Shown one piece after another: positions 26,463 through 35,321 of a stretch of 64,000 nucleotides of DNA. The first letter of the stretch is position 1, and each line of letters starts with the position of its first letter. The notes beneath the pieces are model-generated. The model saw nothing but the letters and a program-made list of their open reading frames with translations, did no database searches and had not been told where the DNA came from. Origin of the DNA: Niabella drilacis (GTDB lineage: Bacteria; Bacteroidota; Bacteroidia; Chitinophagales; Chitinophagaceae); contig NZ_FMZO01000002.1 of NCBI RefSeq assembly GCF_900101395.1, positions 599,201-663,200 on the forward strand, in the 5' to 3' direction. Both the position numbers and the translations under genes were made by a program.

Positions 26463-27554
26463 ATGAAAACTCTTGAAATGACGGATAAGGAAAAAACACA
26501 ACAGGTATGGGCAAAACGCCCCATCGTTATCAGCGGGCCCTGCAGCGCTGAAACAGAAGAACAGGTATTGGCCACGGCACAGCGCCTGGCTGCAACCGGT
26601 AAAGTAAATGTACTGCGCGCCGGCATCTGGAAACCCAGGACCAAACCCGGAATGTTTGAGGGCATTGGCGCAAAAGGACTGCCCTGGCTGCAGGCGGCTA
26701 AAAAAGCAACCGGATTGCCTACAGCCGTTGAAGTGGCTACCGCCAAACAGGTAGAGGCTGCACTGACCTTTGATGTAGACATCCTCTGGATTGGGGCACG
26801 TACCACGGTAAACCCTTTTAGTGTGCAGGAAGTCGCAGACGCATTGAGAGGCGTGGATGTACCAGTACTGGTGAAAAACCCGATCAACCCCGACCTGGAG
26901 CTCTGGGGCGGAGGTGTGGAGCGGATCGCCCGTGCCGGTATCAAAGACATCGGTTTGATCCATCGTGGATTTTCTTCTTATGGTAATACTCAGTTCCGTA
27001 ATGCGCCCATGTGGCACCTGGCTATTGAAATGAAACTGCGTTTCCCCGACCTTCCGATCATTAACGATCCTTCGCATATCTGCGGTAACCGCGATGGCCT
27101 GTTCGATGTTGCGCAAAAAGCTATTGACCTGGATTATGATGGGGTGATGATCGAGTCACATATCGATCCGGACAATGCATGGAGCGATGCCAAGCAGCAG
27201 GTAACACCGGAGCGCCTGAAAGAAATGCTGGAAGCAATTGTATGGAGAAAAGAGAGCAAAGACAATTCTGAATTGCAGGGCGGACTGGAAAAACTCCGTC
27301 AGCAGATCAACCACCTGGATGATGAAATGCTGCAGATCCTTTCCCAGCGTATGAAGATCGCGGATAAGATCGGCCAGTATAAAAAAGAAAATAACCTCAC
27401 CATCCTGCAAACCAACCGATGGCAGGAGATCCTCGATAAGATGATGGCTAAAGGTGAAAAACTGGGATTGAGCAAAGACTTTATCATGAAGTACCTGGAT
27501 GCAGTGCACCTGGAAAGCATCAATCACCAGAAAAATGTAATGGACGCACAATAG
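26463..27554 (+). CDS. bifunctional 3-deoxy-7-phosphoheptulonate synthase / chorismate mutase
   Basis: 363 residues. N-terminal type I-beta DAHP synthase (about 15-260): ISGPCSAET, LRAGIWKPRTKPGMFEG, WIGARTTVNPF, KNPINPD, IHRGF, DPSHICGNRD. C-terminal AroQ-type chorismate mutase (about 272-355): LRQQINHLDDEMLQILSQRM, QYKKENN. This fusion feeds the pathway and also makes prephenate, the shared substrate of the two upstream genes. The CM domain often serves as the feedback sensor for the synthase in such fusions. Confidence 0.95.
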   Translation: MKTLEMTDKEKTQQVWAKRPIVISGPCSAETEEQVLATAQRLAATGKVNVLRAGIWKPRTKPGMFEGIGAKGLPWLQAAKKATGLPTAVEVATAKQVEAALTFDVDILWIGARTTVNPFSVQEVADALRGVDVPVLVKNPINPDLELWGGGVERIARAGIKDIGLIHRGFSSYGNTQFRNAPMWHLAIEMKLRFPDLPIINDPSHICGNRDGLFDVAQKAIDLDYDGVMIESHIDPDNAWSDAKQQVTPERLKEMLEAIVWRKESKDNSELQGGLEKLRQQINHLDDEMLQILSQRMKIADKIGQYKKENNLTILQTNRWQEILDKMMAKGEKLGLSKDFIMKYLDAVHLESINHQKNVMDAQ

Positions 27555-27564
27555 CGTATGGATC

Positions 27565-27615
27565 ATCGTTCATAGTTCATGGCCGGCAGCAGCTGCTTTG
27601 TGAACTATGAACGAT
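27565..27615. repeat. 15-bp perfect inverted repeat in the aroG-aroB spacer
   Basis: ATCGTTCATAGTTCA (27565-27579) is mirrored by TGAACTATGAACGAT (27601-27615) with a 21-base loop. Each arm is itself 7-base periodic (CGTTCAT, AGTTCAT; TGAACTA, TGAACGA). No T-run follows, so it is not a standard terminator. It would form a hairpin within the operon mRNA. Confidence 0.85.
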
Positions 27616-27715
27616 TCCTGTTACAGCATTGATATCTGGCTACAGGCATCCCACTATAAAGATACTGTTATAGATATCCTACTACCCACATTTCATCATC
27701 GACGCCACACAAGAA

Positions 27716-28732
27716 ATGGAAAAAATCATAAAATTTTCGAACGCTTCCACGCATTTTTATTTCGACAGCTCTTTTAAACAGGTAACAAAGATCGCCGGCA
27801 AAAAATCACTGGTGGTTATTACCGATGAAAATATTTTCAAAGCGCATCCTGCCGCTTTTAAAGGCCTGAATGTAATTGTGCTGAAGCCGGGCGAAGCGTA
27901 TAAGGTACAGGCCACGGTAGATGAAGTGATCGACACGCTTATAAAAATGGAAGCCGACCGGCAGACTGTGCTGGTAGGCGTTGGCGGGGGGGTGATCACG
28001 GATCTCACGGGTTATATAGCTTCTGTTTATATGCGGGGCCTCCGTTTTGGTTTTGTACCTACTTCTATCCTGGCGCTGGTGGATGCATCCATCGGGGGAA
28101 AAAACGGGATTGATGTAGACCGGTATAAGAACCTGGTGGGCATCATCCGGCAGCCCTCCTTTATTTTGCATGATGTGGTGTTCCTGCAATCGCTTCCCCG
28201 GAACGAATGGGAGAATGGCTTTGCAGAGATCATTAAGCACGCCTGTATCAAAGATGCGCCTATGTTTAAGCAGCTGCAGCAGGAATCGCTGTCGTCGTAT
28301 CAAAAAGACCAACAGAAACTGAGCCGCTTAATTCAGCGGAATGCGCTGATAAAAACCAAAGTCGTACAAAAAGACGAATTTGAAAAAGGCGATCGCCGGT
28401 TGCTGAACCTGGGGCATACCATCGGGCATGCGCTGGAAAAAGAATACGAGCTGATGCACGGGCAGGCGGTAGCCATTGGTACTACCTATGCATGCCATAT
28501 TTCGGAACAGATGACCGGCTTTTCCCAAACGGAGGAAGTAGTAGCCCTCCTGGAGCAGTACCAGTTGCCTACCTATGCCGATTTTGACCGCAAAAAGGTG
28601 TTCGATAGTTTAAAGATGGATAAAAAAAGGGAGCGGAAAGAAATGAACTTTGTACTGTTGGATAAAATAGGCAGGGGAATTGTAAAAGCCATCCCGATGA
28701 AACAACTGGAAAAAATAATCAACAAATTATAG
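27716..28732 (+). CDS. aroB: 3-dehydroquinate synthase
   Basis: 338 residues, slightly shorter than E. coli AroB. NAD-binding VGVGGGVITDLTGYIASVYMRG is present as a region near 86-107, with PTSILALVDASIGGKNGID, GFAEIIKHACI, and the zinc-site LNLGHTIGHALE and HGQAVAIG. It converts DAHP to 3-dehydroquinate, the second step of the shikimate route, and directly follows the DAHP synthase gene. Confidence 0.96.
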   Translation: MEKIIKFSNASTHFYFDSSFKQVTKIAGKKSLVVITDENIFKAHPAAFKGLNVIVLKPGEAYKVQATVDEVIDTLIKMEADRQTVLVGVGGGVITDLTGYIASVYMRGLRFGFVPTSILALVDASIGGKNGIDVDRYKNLVGIIRQPSFILHDVVFLQSLPRNEWENGFAEIIKHACIKDAPMFKQLQQESLSSYQKDQQKLSRLIQRNALIKTKVVQKDEFEKGDRRLLNLGHTIGHALEKEYELMHGQAVAIGTTYACHISEQMTGFSQTEEVVALLEQYQLPTYADFDRKKVFDSLKMDKKRERKEMNFVLLDKIGRGIVKAIPMKQLEKIINKL

Positions 28733-28755
28733 GAGCTGAAGGCTGACGGCCGAAC

Positions 28756-28776
28756 TCTCAAATCTCGAATCTCAAA
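28756..28776 (+). repeat. heptad tract (TCTCRAA)3 ending at the aroA start codon
   Basis: TCTCAAA, TCTCGAA, TCTCAAA in perfect 7-base register; the last A is the A of the aroA ATG (28776). The tract therefore fills the usual ribosome-binding region. Confidence 0.85.
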
Positions 28777-30122
28777 TGAAGATAACGATACATCCCTCAA
28801 AATTGTCCGGTAATATATATGCTGCAGCTTCCAAAAGCTCCATGCAAAGGGCCTGTGCCGCTGCATTACTTTCGACGCAGAAAGTTGTGATCAAAAACCC
28901 GGGGCACAGCAATGATGATATTGCGGCCATGGGCATTATACGGTCGCTGGGGGCAACAATTACCGAGGTAGACCGGGAAACCATTACAATTGAAAGTTCG
29001 TTTTTGAGCGATCCGGCGGCCATTGTCTCAAAGGAAGCTGCGGTGAACTGTGGCGAAAGTGGTTTGAGCATCCGGATGTTTACGCCCATTGTGTCGCTGT
29101 GCAATAATGAGGTGTTAATTAACGGAGAAGGGAGCCTGGTAACCCGGCCTATGGATTTCTTTGATGAAATACTGCCGCAATTGGGCGTATCTATTGCTTC
29201 CAGTAATGGCAAACTGCCGTTGAAAGTAAACGGGCCTTTACAACCAAAGAATATTACCATCGATGGTTCGTTGAGCTCACAGTTCCTTACCGGGTTGTTG
29301 ATGGCATTTGCCGCAGCTCCGCTTACAGAAGCCGTAACTATCCGGGTAAACGACCTCAAGAGCCGGCCTTATATTGATCTTACGCTGGATGTAATGAAGA
29401 AATTTGGTCTTCAGGTACCGGAAAACAACAATTATGAAACGTTTACATTTACCGCGGCCCAACCTGAAACCTTAAACCTGAAACCTGAGACCTTAACCTA
29501 TACCGTTGAAGGCGACTGGAGCGGGGGCGCCTTTTTGCTGGTCGCAGGAGCCATTGCCGGCGATATTCATGTAAGAGGATTGCAGCAAACGAGCACACAG
29601 GCCGATAAAAAGATCCTGGAGGCGTTAATGGCCGCCAATGCAGGCATTGCCATGGATGCAAAGGGTATTACCCTGCATGCGGCACCCATGACGGCTTTTG
29701 AGTTTGACGCCACGGATTGTCCGGACCTGTTTCCTCCGCTGGTGGCCCTGGCTGCCAATTGTACCGGTGTTACTGTCATTAAAGGTGTGAGCCGGCTGGC
29801 CCATAAAGAAAGCGACAGAGGACTGACGCTTCAGGAAGAGTTTGGAAAAATGGGGATCCGCGTAGCGCTCGACGGGGATCTGATGCGGGTACACGGCGGT
29901 CCGGTTAAAGGCGCACAGGTACATTCCAGGCACGATCACCGCATTGCAATGGCTTGTGCCACTGCTGCTTTAAAAGCGGATGGCCCGGTAACGATTGAAG
30001 AGGCGGAAGCCATCAACAAATCCTATCCCGATTTCTACGATCATTTAAAAGAGCTGGGCGCAACGGTTACAGGCGGACTGGAATACCGGGATGCGTTAAA
30101 CGAAATTTATTCGGAGAAATAG
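28776..30122 (+). CDS. aroA: 3-phosphoshikimate 1-carboxyvinyltransferase (EPSP synthase)
   Basis: 448 residues. Substrate-binding motifs: AASKSSMQRACAAALLS, NCGESGLSIRMF (in place of the common GNAGTALR-type loop), 'LINGEGSLVTRPMDF', SSQFLTGLLMAF, 'VEGDWSGGAFLLVAGA' and HSRHDHRIAMACA. The enzyme joins PEP to shikimate-3-phosphate. Residues about 229-240 (PETLNLKPETLT) are encoded by a degenerate 7-base tandem tract (29461-29495) and look like an insertion in a surface loop just before the conserved YTVEGDWS. Confidence 0.95.
   Translation: MKITIHPSKLSGNIYAAASKSSMQRACAAALLSTQKVVIKNPGHSNDDIAAMGIIRSLGATITEVDRETITIESSFLSDPAAIVSKEAAVNCGESGLSIRMFTPIVSLCNNEVLINGEGSLVTRPMDFFDEILPQLGVSIASSNGKLPLKVNGPLQPKNITIDGSLSSQFLTGLLMAFAAAPLTEAVTIRVNDLKSRPYIDLTLDVMKKFGLQVPENNNYETFTFTAAQPETLNLKPETLTYTVEGDWSGGAFLLVAGAIAGDIHVRGLQQTSTQADKKILEALMAANAGIAMDAKGITLHAAPMTAFEFDATDCPDLFPPLVALAANCTGVTVIKGVSRLAHKESDRGLTLQEEFGKMGIRVALDGDLMRVHGGPVKGAQVHSRHDHRIAMACATAALKADGPVTIEEAEAINKSYPDFYDHLKELGATVTGGLEYRDALNEIYSEK
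29461..29495 (+). repeat. heptad tract (AACCTGA)n inside aroA
   Basis: AACCTGA, AACCTTA, AACCTGA, AACCTGA, GACCTTA: five 7-base units in register, within the aroA coding sequence. The reverse complement is of the same GGTTTNA type as tracts in spacers at 18.7, 34.5 and 43.4 kb. Confidence 0.9.
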
Positions 30123-30126
30123 ATAA

Positions 30127-30240
30127 TGAATAGTCAACAGTCAATGGTGAATGGAGGTGTTGATAGAAGATCAATACTTCATCTGTGTAAGGTCTTCGCT
30201 GATAGCTGAAAACTGACCGCTAGTAACTGATAGCTGAAAA
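30127..30240. repeat. two heptad tracts in the aroA-aroC spacer
   Basis: Tract 1, 30127-30154: TGAATAG, TCAACAG, TCAATGG, TGAATGG. Tract 2, 30199-30240: CTGATAG, CTGAAAA, CTGACCG, CTAGTAA, CTGATAG, CTGAAAA, six units in exact 7-base register. The second ends 12 bases before the aroC ATG. Confidence 0.9.
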
Positions 30241-30252
30241 ATAATAATAACA

Positions 30253-31251
30253 ATGAATGCATTCGGACAATTATTCAGGATACAGATCTTTGGTGAATCG
30301 CATGGAGAATGTGTGGGGGTGGTACTGGATGGAATTCCTGCCGGCCTGGAAGTGCCTGTAGCGGATTTTCTTCCGGATATGGAACGCCGGAAAGGAGGGA
30401 CCCAGAAAGGGGCCACTCCCAGGAAGGAGGACGATATCCCGCTGTTTAAAAGCGGCGTATTTAACGGTAAAACCACGGGGTTCCCGGTGATGCTTTATTT
30501 TGAAAACAAAAATACCCGCAGCGGGGACTATGAAAAATTAAGAAGCTTTCCAAGGCCCGGGCATGCAGATTTTGTAGCGCATAAGAAGTTTGGTGGTTTT
30601 GAAGACTATCGCGGCGGCGGGCATTTCAGTGCGCGTTTGACCACGGGCCTGGTCGCAGCAGGCGTTATTGCAAAAAAGCTGCTGCGGGATGTTTCCATTG
30701 AAGCAAGGATTACAGAAATAGGCGGCGATCCGGATCCTGAAAGAGGATTACAGAAGGCTATTGAAGCCAAAGACTCCGTAGGTGGTTTGATCGAATGCCG
30801 GGTAAACGGGCTGCCGGTAGGGTTAGGTGAACCTTATTTTGATTCTGTTGAGTCGGTTTTGGCCCATCTCCTGTTTACGATCCCGGCGGTAAAAGGTGTG
30901 GAATTCGGCGCCGGCTTTGCCGCAGCAAAGATGTTCGGTTCGCAACACAACGATCCTATCGAAAATAATGAAGGAAAAACAACTACCAATAATGCGGGGG
31001 GGATTGTTGGCGGCATCTCCAACGGGAACGAGCTGGTATTCCGTATCGCGATCAAGCCTACGGCATCCACACCCAAGCCCCAGCATAGCCTCAACTGGGA
31101 AACCGGCCAGATGGAAGATTTCTCTGTTAAGGGCCGCCATGACCTGTGCGTAGCCCTGCGGGCGCCCGTAATCGTGGAAGCCGTTACCGCCATTGTACTG
31201 GCTGATTTTATGATGCTTGCAGGGAAAATAGACCGCGTAATAGGGGAGTAA
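30253..31251 (+). CDS. aroC: chorismate synthase
   Basis: 332 residues, a little shorter than the usual 350-370. Signatures: FRIQIFGESHGECVGVVLDG, RRKGGTQKGATPRKEDD, SFPRPGHADF, YRGGGHFSARLT (in place of RSSGRET) and GRHDLCVALRAPVIVEA. It makes chorismate from EPSP with reduced FMN. Last gene of the operon; aroD/aroQ, aroE and aroK are not in this window. Confidence 0.96.
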   Translation: MNAFGQLFRIQIFGESHGECVGVVLDGIPAGLEVPVADFLPDMERRKGGTQKGATPRKEDDIPLFKSGVFNGKTTGFPVMLYFENKNTRSGDYEKLRSFPRPGHADFVAHKKFGGFEDYRGGGHFSARLTTGLVAAGVIAKKLLRDVSIEARITEIGGDPDPERGLQKAIEAKDSVGGLIECRVNGLPVGLGEPYFDSVESVLAHLLFTIPAVKGVEFGAGFAAAKMFGSQHNDPIENNEGKTTTNNAGGIVGGISNGNELVFRIAIKPTASTPKPQHSLNWETGQMEDFSVKGRHDLCVALRAPVIVEAVTAIVLADFMMLAGKIDRVIGE

Positions 31252-31362
31252 CCTGTTGATAACTACCTTGTTTCTTAGCTGTGAATTGTTTTTTTGGCAT
31301 GTTTTTTTATGGTAACTTTAAAAAACGAAAACTTTATTTCACCTTGTTAAAACAGAAAAACT

Positions 31363-31629
31363 ATGGGTAGTATTTTATCTTGGATCATTTTTGGATTGAT
31401 AGCAGGCGCTATTGCTAAAGCCTTACATCCCGGTAAAGATCCCGGTGGGTGGATCGTAACGATTATCATTGGTATTGCCGGAGCCTTTGTAGGCGGATGG
31501 ATCGGGACACAGGTACTGGGCATGTCAGTTAATGGTAACTGGTCGTTTAAAGGATTTGCCTTCGCTATTTTGGGCGCGGTTCTTTTATTATGGCTCTATG
31601 GGATGATTACCCGGAAAAAGGGAACCTGA
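31363..31629 (+). CDS. GlsB/YeaQ/YmgE family small membrane protein
   Basis: 88 residues with three hydrophobic helices, GLIAGAIAKALHPGKDPGGW and a Gly-rich second helix (IGIAGAFVGGWIG). This is the transglycosylase-associated/stress-response membrane protein family. Its precise role is unknown; homologues are induced by stress. It is monocistronic with its own terminator. A near-match -7 (TAACTTTA, 31313-31320) precedes it. Confidence 0.9.
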   Translation: MGSILSWIIFGLIAGAIAKALHPGKDPGGWIVTIIIGIAGAFVGGWIGTQVLGMSVNGNWSFKGFAFAILGAVLLLWLYGMITRKKGT

Positions 31630-31656
31630 TAGCAGCACTGCTTATATAAGATACGG

Positions 31657-31686
31657 ATCCCGCCTTCACAGTGCGGGATTTTTTTT
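31657..31686 (+). terminator. terminator after the GlsB-like gene
   Basis: ATCCCGC (31657-31663) pairs with GCGGGAT (31673-31679), followed by a run of T residues. Confidence 0.9.
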
Positions 31687-31801
31687 GGACTGTTGCCCCG
31701 TGGGTAATGAGGATCCGGCCCTCTCTTTTTATTTTAAAACGGAACTCCAAACCTGCAACAGAACACCGGGGAAGATCGCAGTGATGATCCTGGGATCTGG
31801 C

Positions 31802-32635
31802 TTAATTCTCGAAGACCACCGTCTTATTCCCGTCTACGATCACCCGGTCCTGCAATACCAGTTGCAACGCCTTTGCCAGGACCGATTCCTCAATTTCCTT
31901 TCCCAATGTGATCATGTCCTTTACAGAATGGGCATGATTTACAGGGATGATCTGCTGTGTAATAATGGGGCCCTCATCCAGTACATCGGTAACAAAATGC
32001 GCGGTTGCCCCGATCAGTTTTACTCCCCGTTCGTAGGCCTGCCGGTATGGACTGGCGCCAATAAAAGCCGGCAAAAATGAATGGTGAATATTGATGACCC
32101 GGTGCGGATAAGTAGCAACGAACTGGGGGGAGAGGATCCGCATGAACTTGGCGAGGATGATATAGTCGAACCGGTAGTGGCTCAATATGCCCGACAGTGC
32201 CGCTTCAAAAGATTCCTTTGAACGGTCCTGGTGATCCACATAATGAAACGGGATGTCAAACTTTTCGGTAAGTGACCGCAATGTTTCATGATTGCCGATC
32301 ACGCAAGCCACCGAAGCGCCCAGGGTATTAAAATAGTTCCGCAGCAGGATGTCGCCCAAACAATGATATTCTTTGGTTACCAGCACCGCCACGTTCTTTT
32401 TAACAGCAGTATTGATATATACGGTACTGCCGGGGGGAAGCACCTTTTGCAGCGCGGCTTCAATATGTAATGTATCAAAACCATTGTCGGCAACCTCCAC
32501 GCGGAGGTAAAAACGGTTGGCTTCCACGTTCACGTACTCCCGCATCGAAATGATATTGAACGCCGCATCCGCCATCACTTTAGAAATAGCAGCTACCAGT
32601 CCAACCCGGTCCGCACATTGTATTAAGATGATCAT
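31802..32635 (-). CDS. purU: formyltetrahydrofolate deformylase
   Basis: 277 residues. N-terminal ACT domain (CADRVGLVAAISKVMADA) and C-terminal formyltransferase-like domain with NIHHSFLPAFIGASPYRQA and GATAHFVTDVLDEGPII, including the catalytic Asn, His and Asp. The enzyme hydrolyses 10-formyl-THF to formate and THF and balances one-carbon pools. Stands alone, divergent from bshC. Confidence 0.95.
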   Translation of the reverse strand: MIILIQCADRVGLVAAISKVMADAAFNIISMREYVNVEANRFYLRVEVADNGFDTLHIEAALQKVLPPGSTVYINTAVKKNVAVLVTKEYHCLGDILLRNYFNTLGASVACVIGNHETLRSLTEKFDIPFHYVDHQDRSKESFEAALSGILSHYRFDYIILAKFMRILSPQFVATYPHRVINIHHSFLPAFIGASPYRQAYERGVKLIGATAHFVTDVLDEGPIITQQIIPVNHAHSVKDMITLGKEIEESVLAKALQLVLQDRVIVDGNKTVVFEN

Positions 32636-32705
32636 TGGCTAAAAATAAAACTATTTCACTTTAAAAATGTTATTGTATTTTCATTTTGGATTGCAATATC
32701 AATGT

Positions 32706-34307
32706 ATGGACTGTAAGACCCTAAATCTTTCTTACGCAGAAACCGGTTTTTTTAGTAAACTGGCGCTGGAGTATTTGAGTAAGGATGAAAAACTAAGACC
32801 TTTCTATAATGCGTTTCCTTCGGTTGCTGCGATCGGGGATGCCATAGAGCGGAGAAAGAAAACAGCCACCAACCGGCAGCTGTTGGTGCGGGTATTACAG
32901 CAGCAGTACGAGGCGGTACCGGCTTCTGCCAAGGTAGCGGCCAACCTGGCCTTGCTGGAAAAGGAAACCACTTTTACGACCGTTACGGCGCATCAGCCCA
33001 ACATTTTTACGGGCCCGTTTTATTTTATTTACAAGATCCTGCATGCTATCCGGCTCGCAGAACAAAGCAAGGAATGGTATCCGCAATATGATTTTGTACC
33101 GGTATACTATATGGGAAGCGAAGATGCGGACCTTGATGAACTGGGGCATCTTTTTATTGACGGGCAAAAAATGGTTTGGAATACAAACCAGGCAGGTGCC
33201 ATAGGGCGGATGACGGTGGATAAGGCCCTGCTGGAGCTGGTAGACCGGATCGGCGCACAAACCGGGGTAGGGCCCTATGGCGATGAGATCGGCGATGCGT
33301 TGCGGACCTGTTATAGACCCGGTATTTCCATACAGGAGGCCACATTTGGATTTGTTCATTTTCTGTTTGCCCGCTATGGCCTGGTTGTGGTGATACCCGA
33401 TAATGCCGAACTGAAATCCGTTGCCGCCTCTTTGTTTAAAGATGAATTAAAGAATAGCCGCTCTGTGGCGATAGTAGCAACCACGGCTGCACAGTTAACG
33501 GCTGCAGGCTACAAGGTACAGGCCCATAGCCGCGATATTAACCTGTTCTATTTAGCCGACGGAGGGCGCCACCGGATCGAGCGTTCCGGGAACCGGTGGC
33601 AGGTAGTGGATACCTCTCATACATTTTCCGAGGAGGAAATAATGCAGGAGGTGGATGCGCATCCCGAGCGCTTTAGTCCCAATGTGATCCTGCGCCCCGT
33701 ATTCCAGGAAATGATCCTGCCCAATCTTTTGTTTGTAGGAGGAGGAGGTGAGCTGGCCTACTGGATCCAGTTAAAAGAGGTGTTTAATCATTACGGGATT
33801 CCATACCCCTTGCTGGTGTTGCGGAATTCGTTTTTGGTGCTCAACCGGAAGCAGGCTGTACTGGCGCAAAAGCTGGGATACAGACCGGCACAGCTGTTCC
33901 GGCAGCTGCATGAGCTGAAGAATGACTGGATAAAGGTACATTCAGAGAAAGACCTGGATATAGAAGGTGCCCTCGCTGGTATAAAACTGGTTTACGCAGG
34001 CCTTGAAGCGCAGGCGGGGCCGGTTGACGCCACCTTATTACGCCACATAGAAGCACTGAAGACCACAACCTCAAAACGGATCGGCGAACTGGGTAAAAAA
34101 ATGCTCCGCGCGGAAAAAAGGAATCACCGGGATGCCATGAACCAGGTAACAAAATTAAAGGAACAGCTATTCCCGTTAAACAGCCTCCAGGAACGTATTG
34201 AAAATTTTATCCCGTTCTATGCGCAGTATGGGAGCTCGTTGATCGACACCCTTTATAAGCACTCACTGGGGCTGGAGCAGGAGTTTGTAGTATTGGAGGA
34301 GTTGTAG
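32706..34307 (+). CDS. bshC: bacillithiol biosynthesis cysteine-adding enzyme BshC
   Basis: 533 residues from ATG 32706 (MDCKTLNLSYAETGFFS); a frame opening at 32667 lacks homology in its first 13 residues. Recognisable motifs: TVTAHQPNIFTGPFYFIYKI, 'PVYYMGSEDADLDELGHL', 'RPVFQEMILPNLLFVGGGGELAYW'. A C-terminal coiled coil (about 420-480) is typical. BshC adds cysteine to GlcN-malate as the last step of bacillithiol synthesis. bshA and bshB are elsewhere; ytxJ at 8.9 kb is a functional partner. Confidence 0.94.
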   Translation: MDCKTLNLSYAETGFFSKLALEYLSKDEKLRPFYNAFPSVAAIGDAIERRKKTATNRQLLVRVLQQQYEAVPASAKVAANLALLEKETTFTTVTAHQPNIFTGPFYFIYKILHAIRLAEQSKEWYPQYDFVPVYYMGSEDADLDELGHLFIDGQKMVWNTNQAGAIGRMTVDKALLELVDRIGAQTGVGPYGDEIGDALRTCYRPGISIQEATFGFVHFLFARYGLVVVIPDNAELKSVAASLFKDELKNSRSVAIVATTAAQLTAAGYKVQAHSRDINLFYLADGGRHRIERSGNRWQVVDTSHTFSEEEIMQEVDAHPERFSPNVILRPVFQEMILPNLLFVGGGGELAYWIQLKEVFNHYGIPYPLLVLRNSFLVLNRKQAVLAQKLGYRPAQLFRQLHELKNDWIKVHSEKDLDIEGALAGIKLVYAGLEAQAGPVDATLLRHIEALKTTTSKRIGELGKKMLRAEKRNHRDAMNQVTKLKEQLFPLNSLQERIENFIPFYAQYGSSLIDTLYKHSLGLEQEFVVLEEL

Positions 34308-34635
34308 TTTTAAAATCCCGGGTTTAATGGTAGATCCGCGTTACACCACTCGCAGATCACGGGCAGGTTCAAAATTCCAGGATAATGTTTAGATCAATTT
34401 TTAACTTCTCGTTGATCCCTCTTGGTTTCCCCGTTCGGAATCGGGGTTCGGAAGGGGTTTAAAGTTCAACGTTAGATTTCGTTTCATTCCGGGAGTCCTA
34501 TTACCACTGGTTAGCTCCATTTTCATACCTCATGAGCTTTCCCCGGTTTAAAGGTTAACGTTGGATTTCATAAACGATAAGTCCAGTCCTTGTTTAGGTC
34601 GATACATTTCACTTTTCATCAACTACTACCAGTCC
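34308..34635. repeat. spacer with GGTTTAA-type heptad tracts
   Basis: No gene is seen in these 328 bases. Heptad units occur at 34456-34476 (GGTTTAA, AGTTCAA, CGTTAGA) and 34545-34565 (GGTTTAA, AGGTTAA, CGTTGGA), each followed by TTTC. A related fragment at about 34320 ends in GGTAGATCCGCG. A CCCCG/CGGGG hairpin lies at 34429-34446. Confidence 0.7.
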
Positions 34636-35151
34636 TTAGGAATCAAAATCATTGGGTTGCCCCGCTCCCTTTAACCGCTCCACTTTCTGCAATACTTCGG
34701 ATTCCATTTTCTGTTTATAAGCAGCGATCTTTTGATAAACGGCTTCATCCGCAGCTCCAATAATCTGGGCGGCAAGGATGCCTGCATTTTTAGCAGCGTT
34801 GAGGGCCACAGTTGCTACCGGCACCCCATTAGGCATTTGTAAAATACTCAATACCGAATCCCAGCCATCGATAGAGTTGCTCGATTTTACCGGCACACCA
34901 ATCACCGGCAACGAGGTAATGGAGGCCACCATGCCCGGCAGGTGCGCCGCGCCGCCGGCTCCGGCGATGATCACTTTTAAACCCCGGTCCTTTGCCTTTT
35001 GTGCATAGGTTACCATGCGCAGGGGCGTGCGGTGTGCAGATACAACAGTTATTTCATAATCGATACCGAATGCCTTTAAAACAGCCGCTGCCGGTTCCAT
35101 CACCGGTAAATCACTGTCGCTGCCCATAATGATGCCTACCTGTATTGCCAT
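34636..35151 (-). CDS. purE: N5-carboxyaminoimidazole ribonucleotide mutase
   Basis: 171 residues, class I PurE. Motifs: [23 protein letters not shown] (catalytic His), [22 protein letters not shown] and [13 protein letters not shown]. It moves CO2 within N5-CAIR to give CAIR in purine synthesis. purK is not adjacent. The extra 15-residue acidic tail is not conserved. Confidence 0.96.
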   Translation of the reverse strand: MAIQVGIIMGSDSDLPVMEPAAAVLKAFGIDYEITVVSAHRTPLRMVTYAQKAKDRGLKVIIAGAGGAAHLPGMVASITSLPVIGVPVKSSNSIDGWDSVLSILQMPNGVPVATVALNAAKNAGILAAQIIGAADEAVYQKIAAYKQKMESEVLQKVERLKGAGQPNDFDS

Positions 35152-35270
35152 GCTGCAAAGAACGGTAAAAAGAATGTACTACGCCGCAGGGGCGGGATAT
35201 TTTTGAGAGGGATGCCGGATTTTCGATGCCTGATAAGCCCACATTGGCCGCTGAAAACCAAGTGCCCGAA

Positions 35271-35288
35271 TCTCAGGTCTCGATTCTC
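35271..35288 (+). repeat. short TCTC heptad tract before pncB
   Basis: TCTC recurs at 35271, 35278 and 35285 (TCTCAGG, TCTCGAT, TCTC). It lies just upstream of the pncB promoter region. Confidence 0.6.
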
Positions 35289-35309
35289 CCTCCTCTAAAC
35301 AATTTTATG

Positions 35310-35317
35310 TAGGTTTG
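35310..35317 (+). promoter_or_regulatory. -7 box (TAGGTTTG) 4 bases before the pncB ATG
   Basis: TAGGTTTG matches TAnnTTTG and ends 4 bases before the ATG at 35322, the same arrangement as at the tolC-like gene. It predicts a leaderless transcript. Confidence 0.45.
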
Positions 35318-35321
35318 AATC

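Noticed and set aside
26376..27116. 246-codon minus-strand frame across the DAHP synthase gene
   Set aside because: Antisense shadow; Cys/Phe/His-rich with no domain, while the plus strand carries a perfect DAHP synthase.
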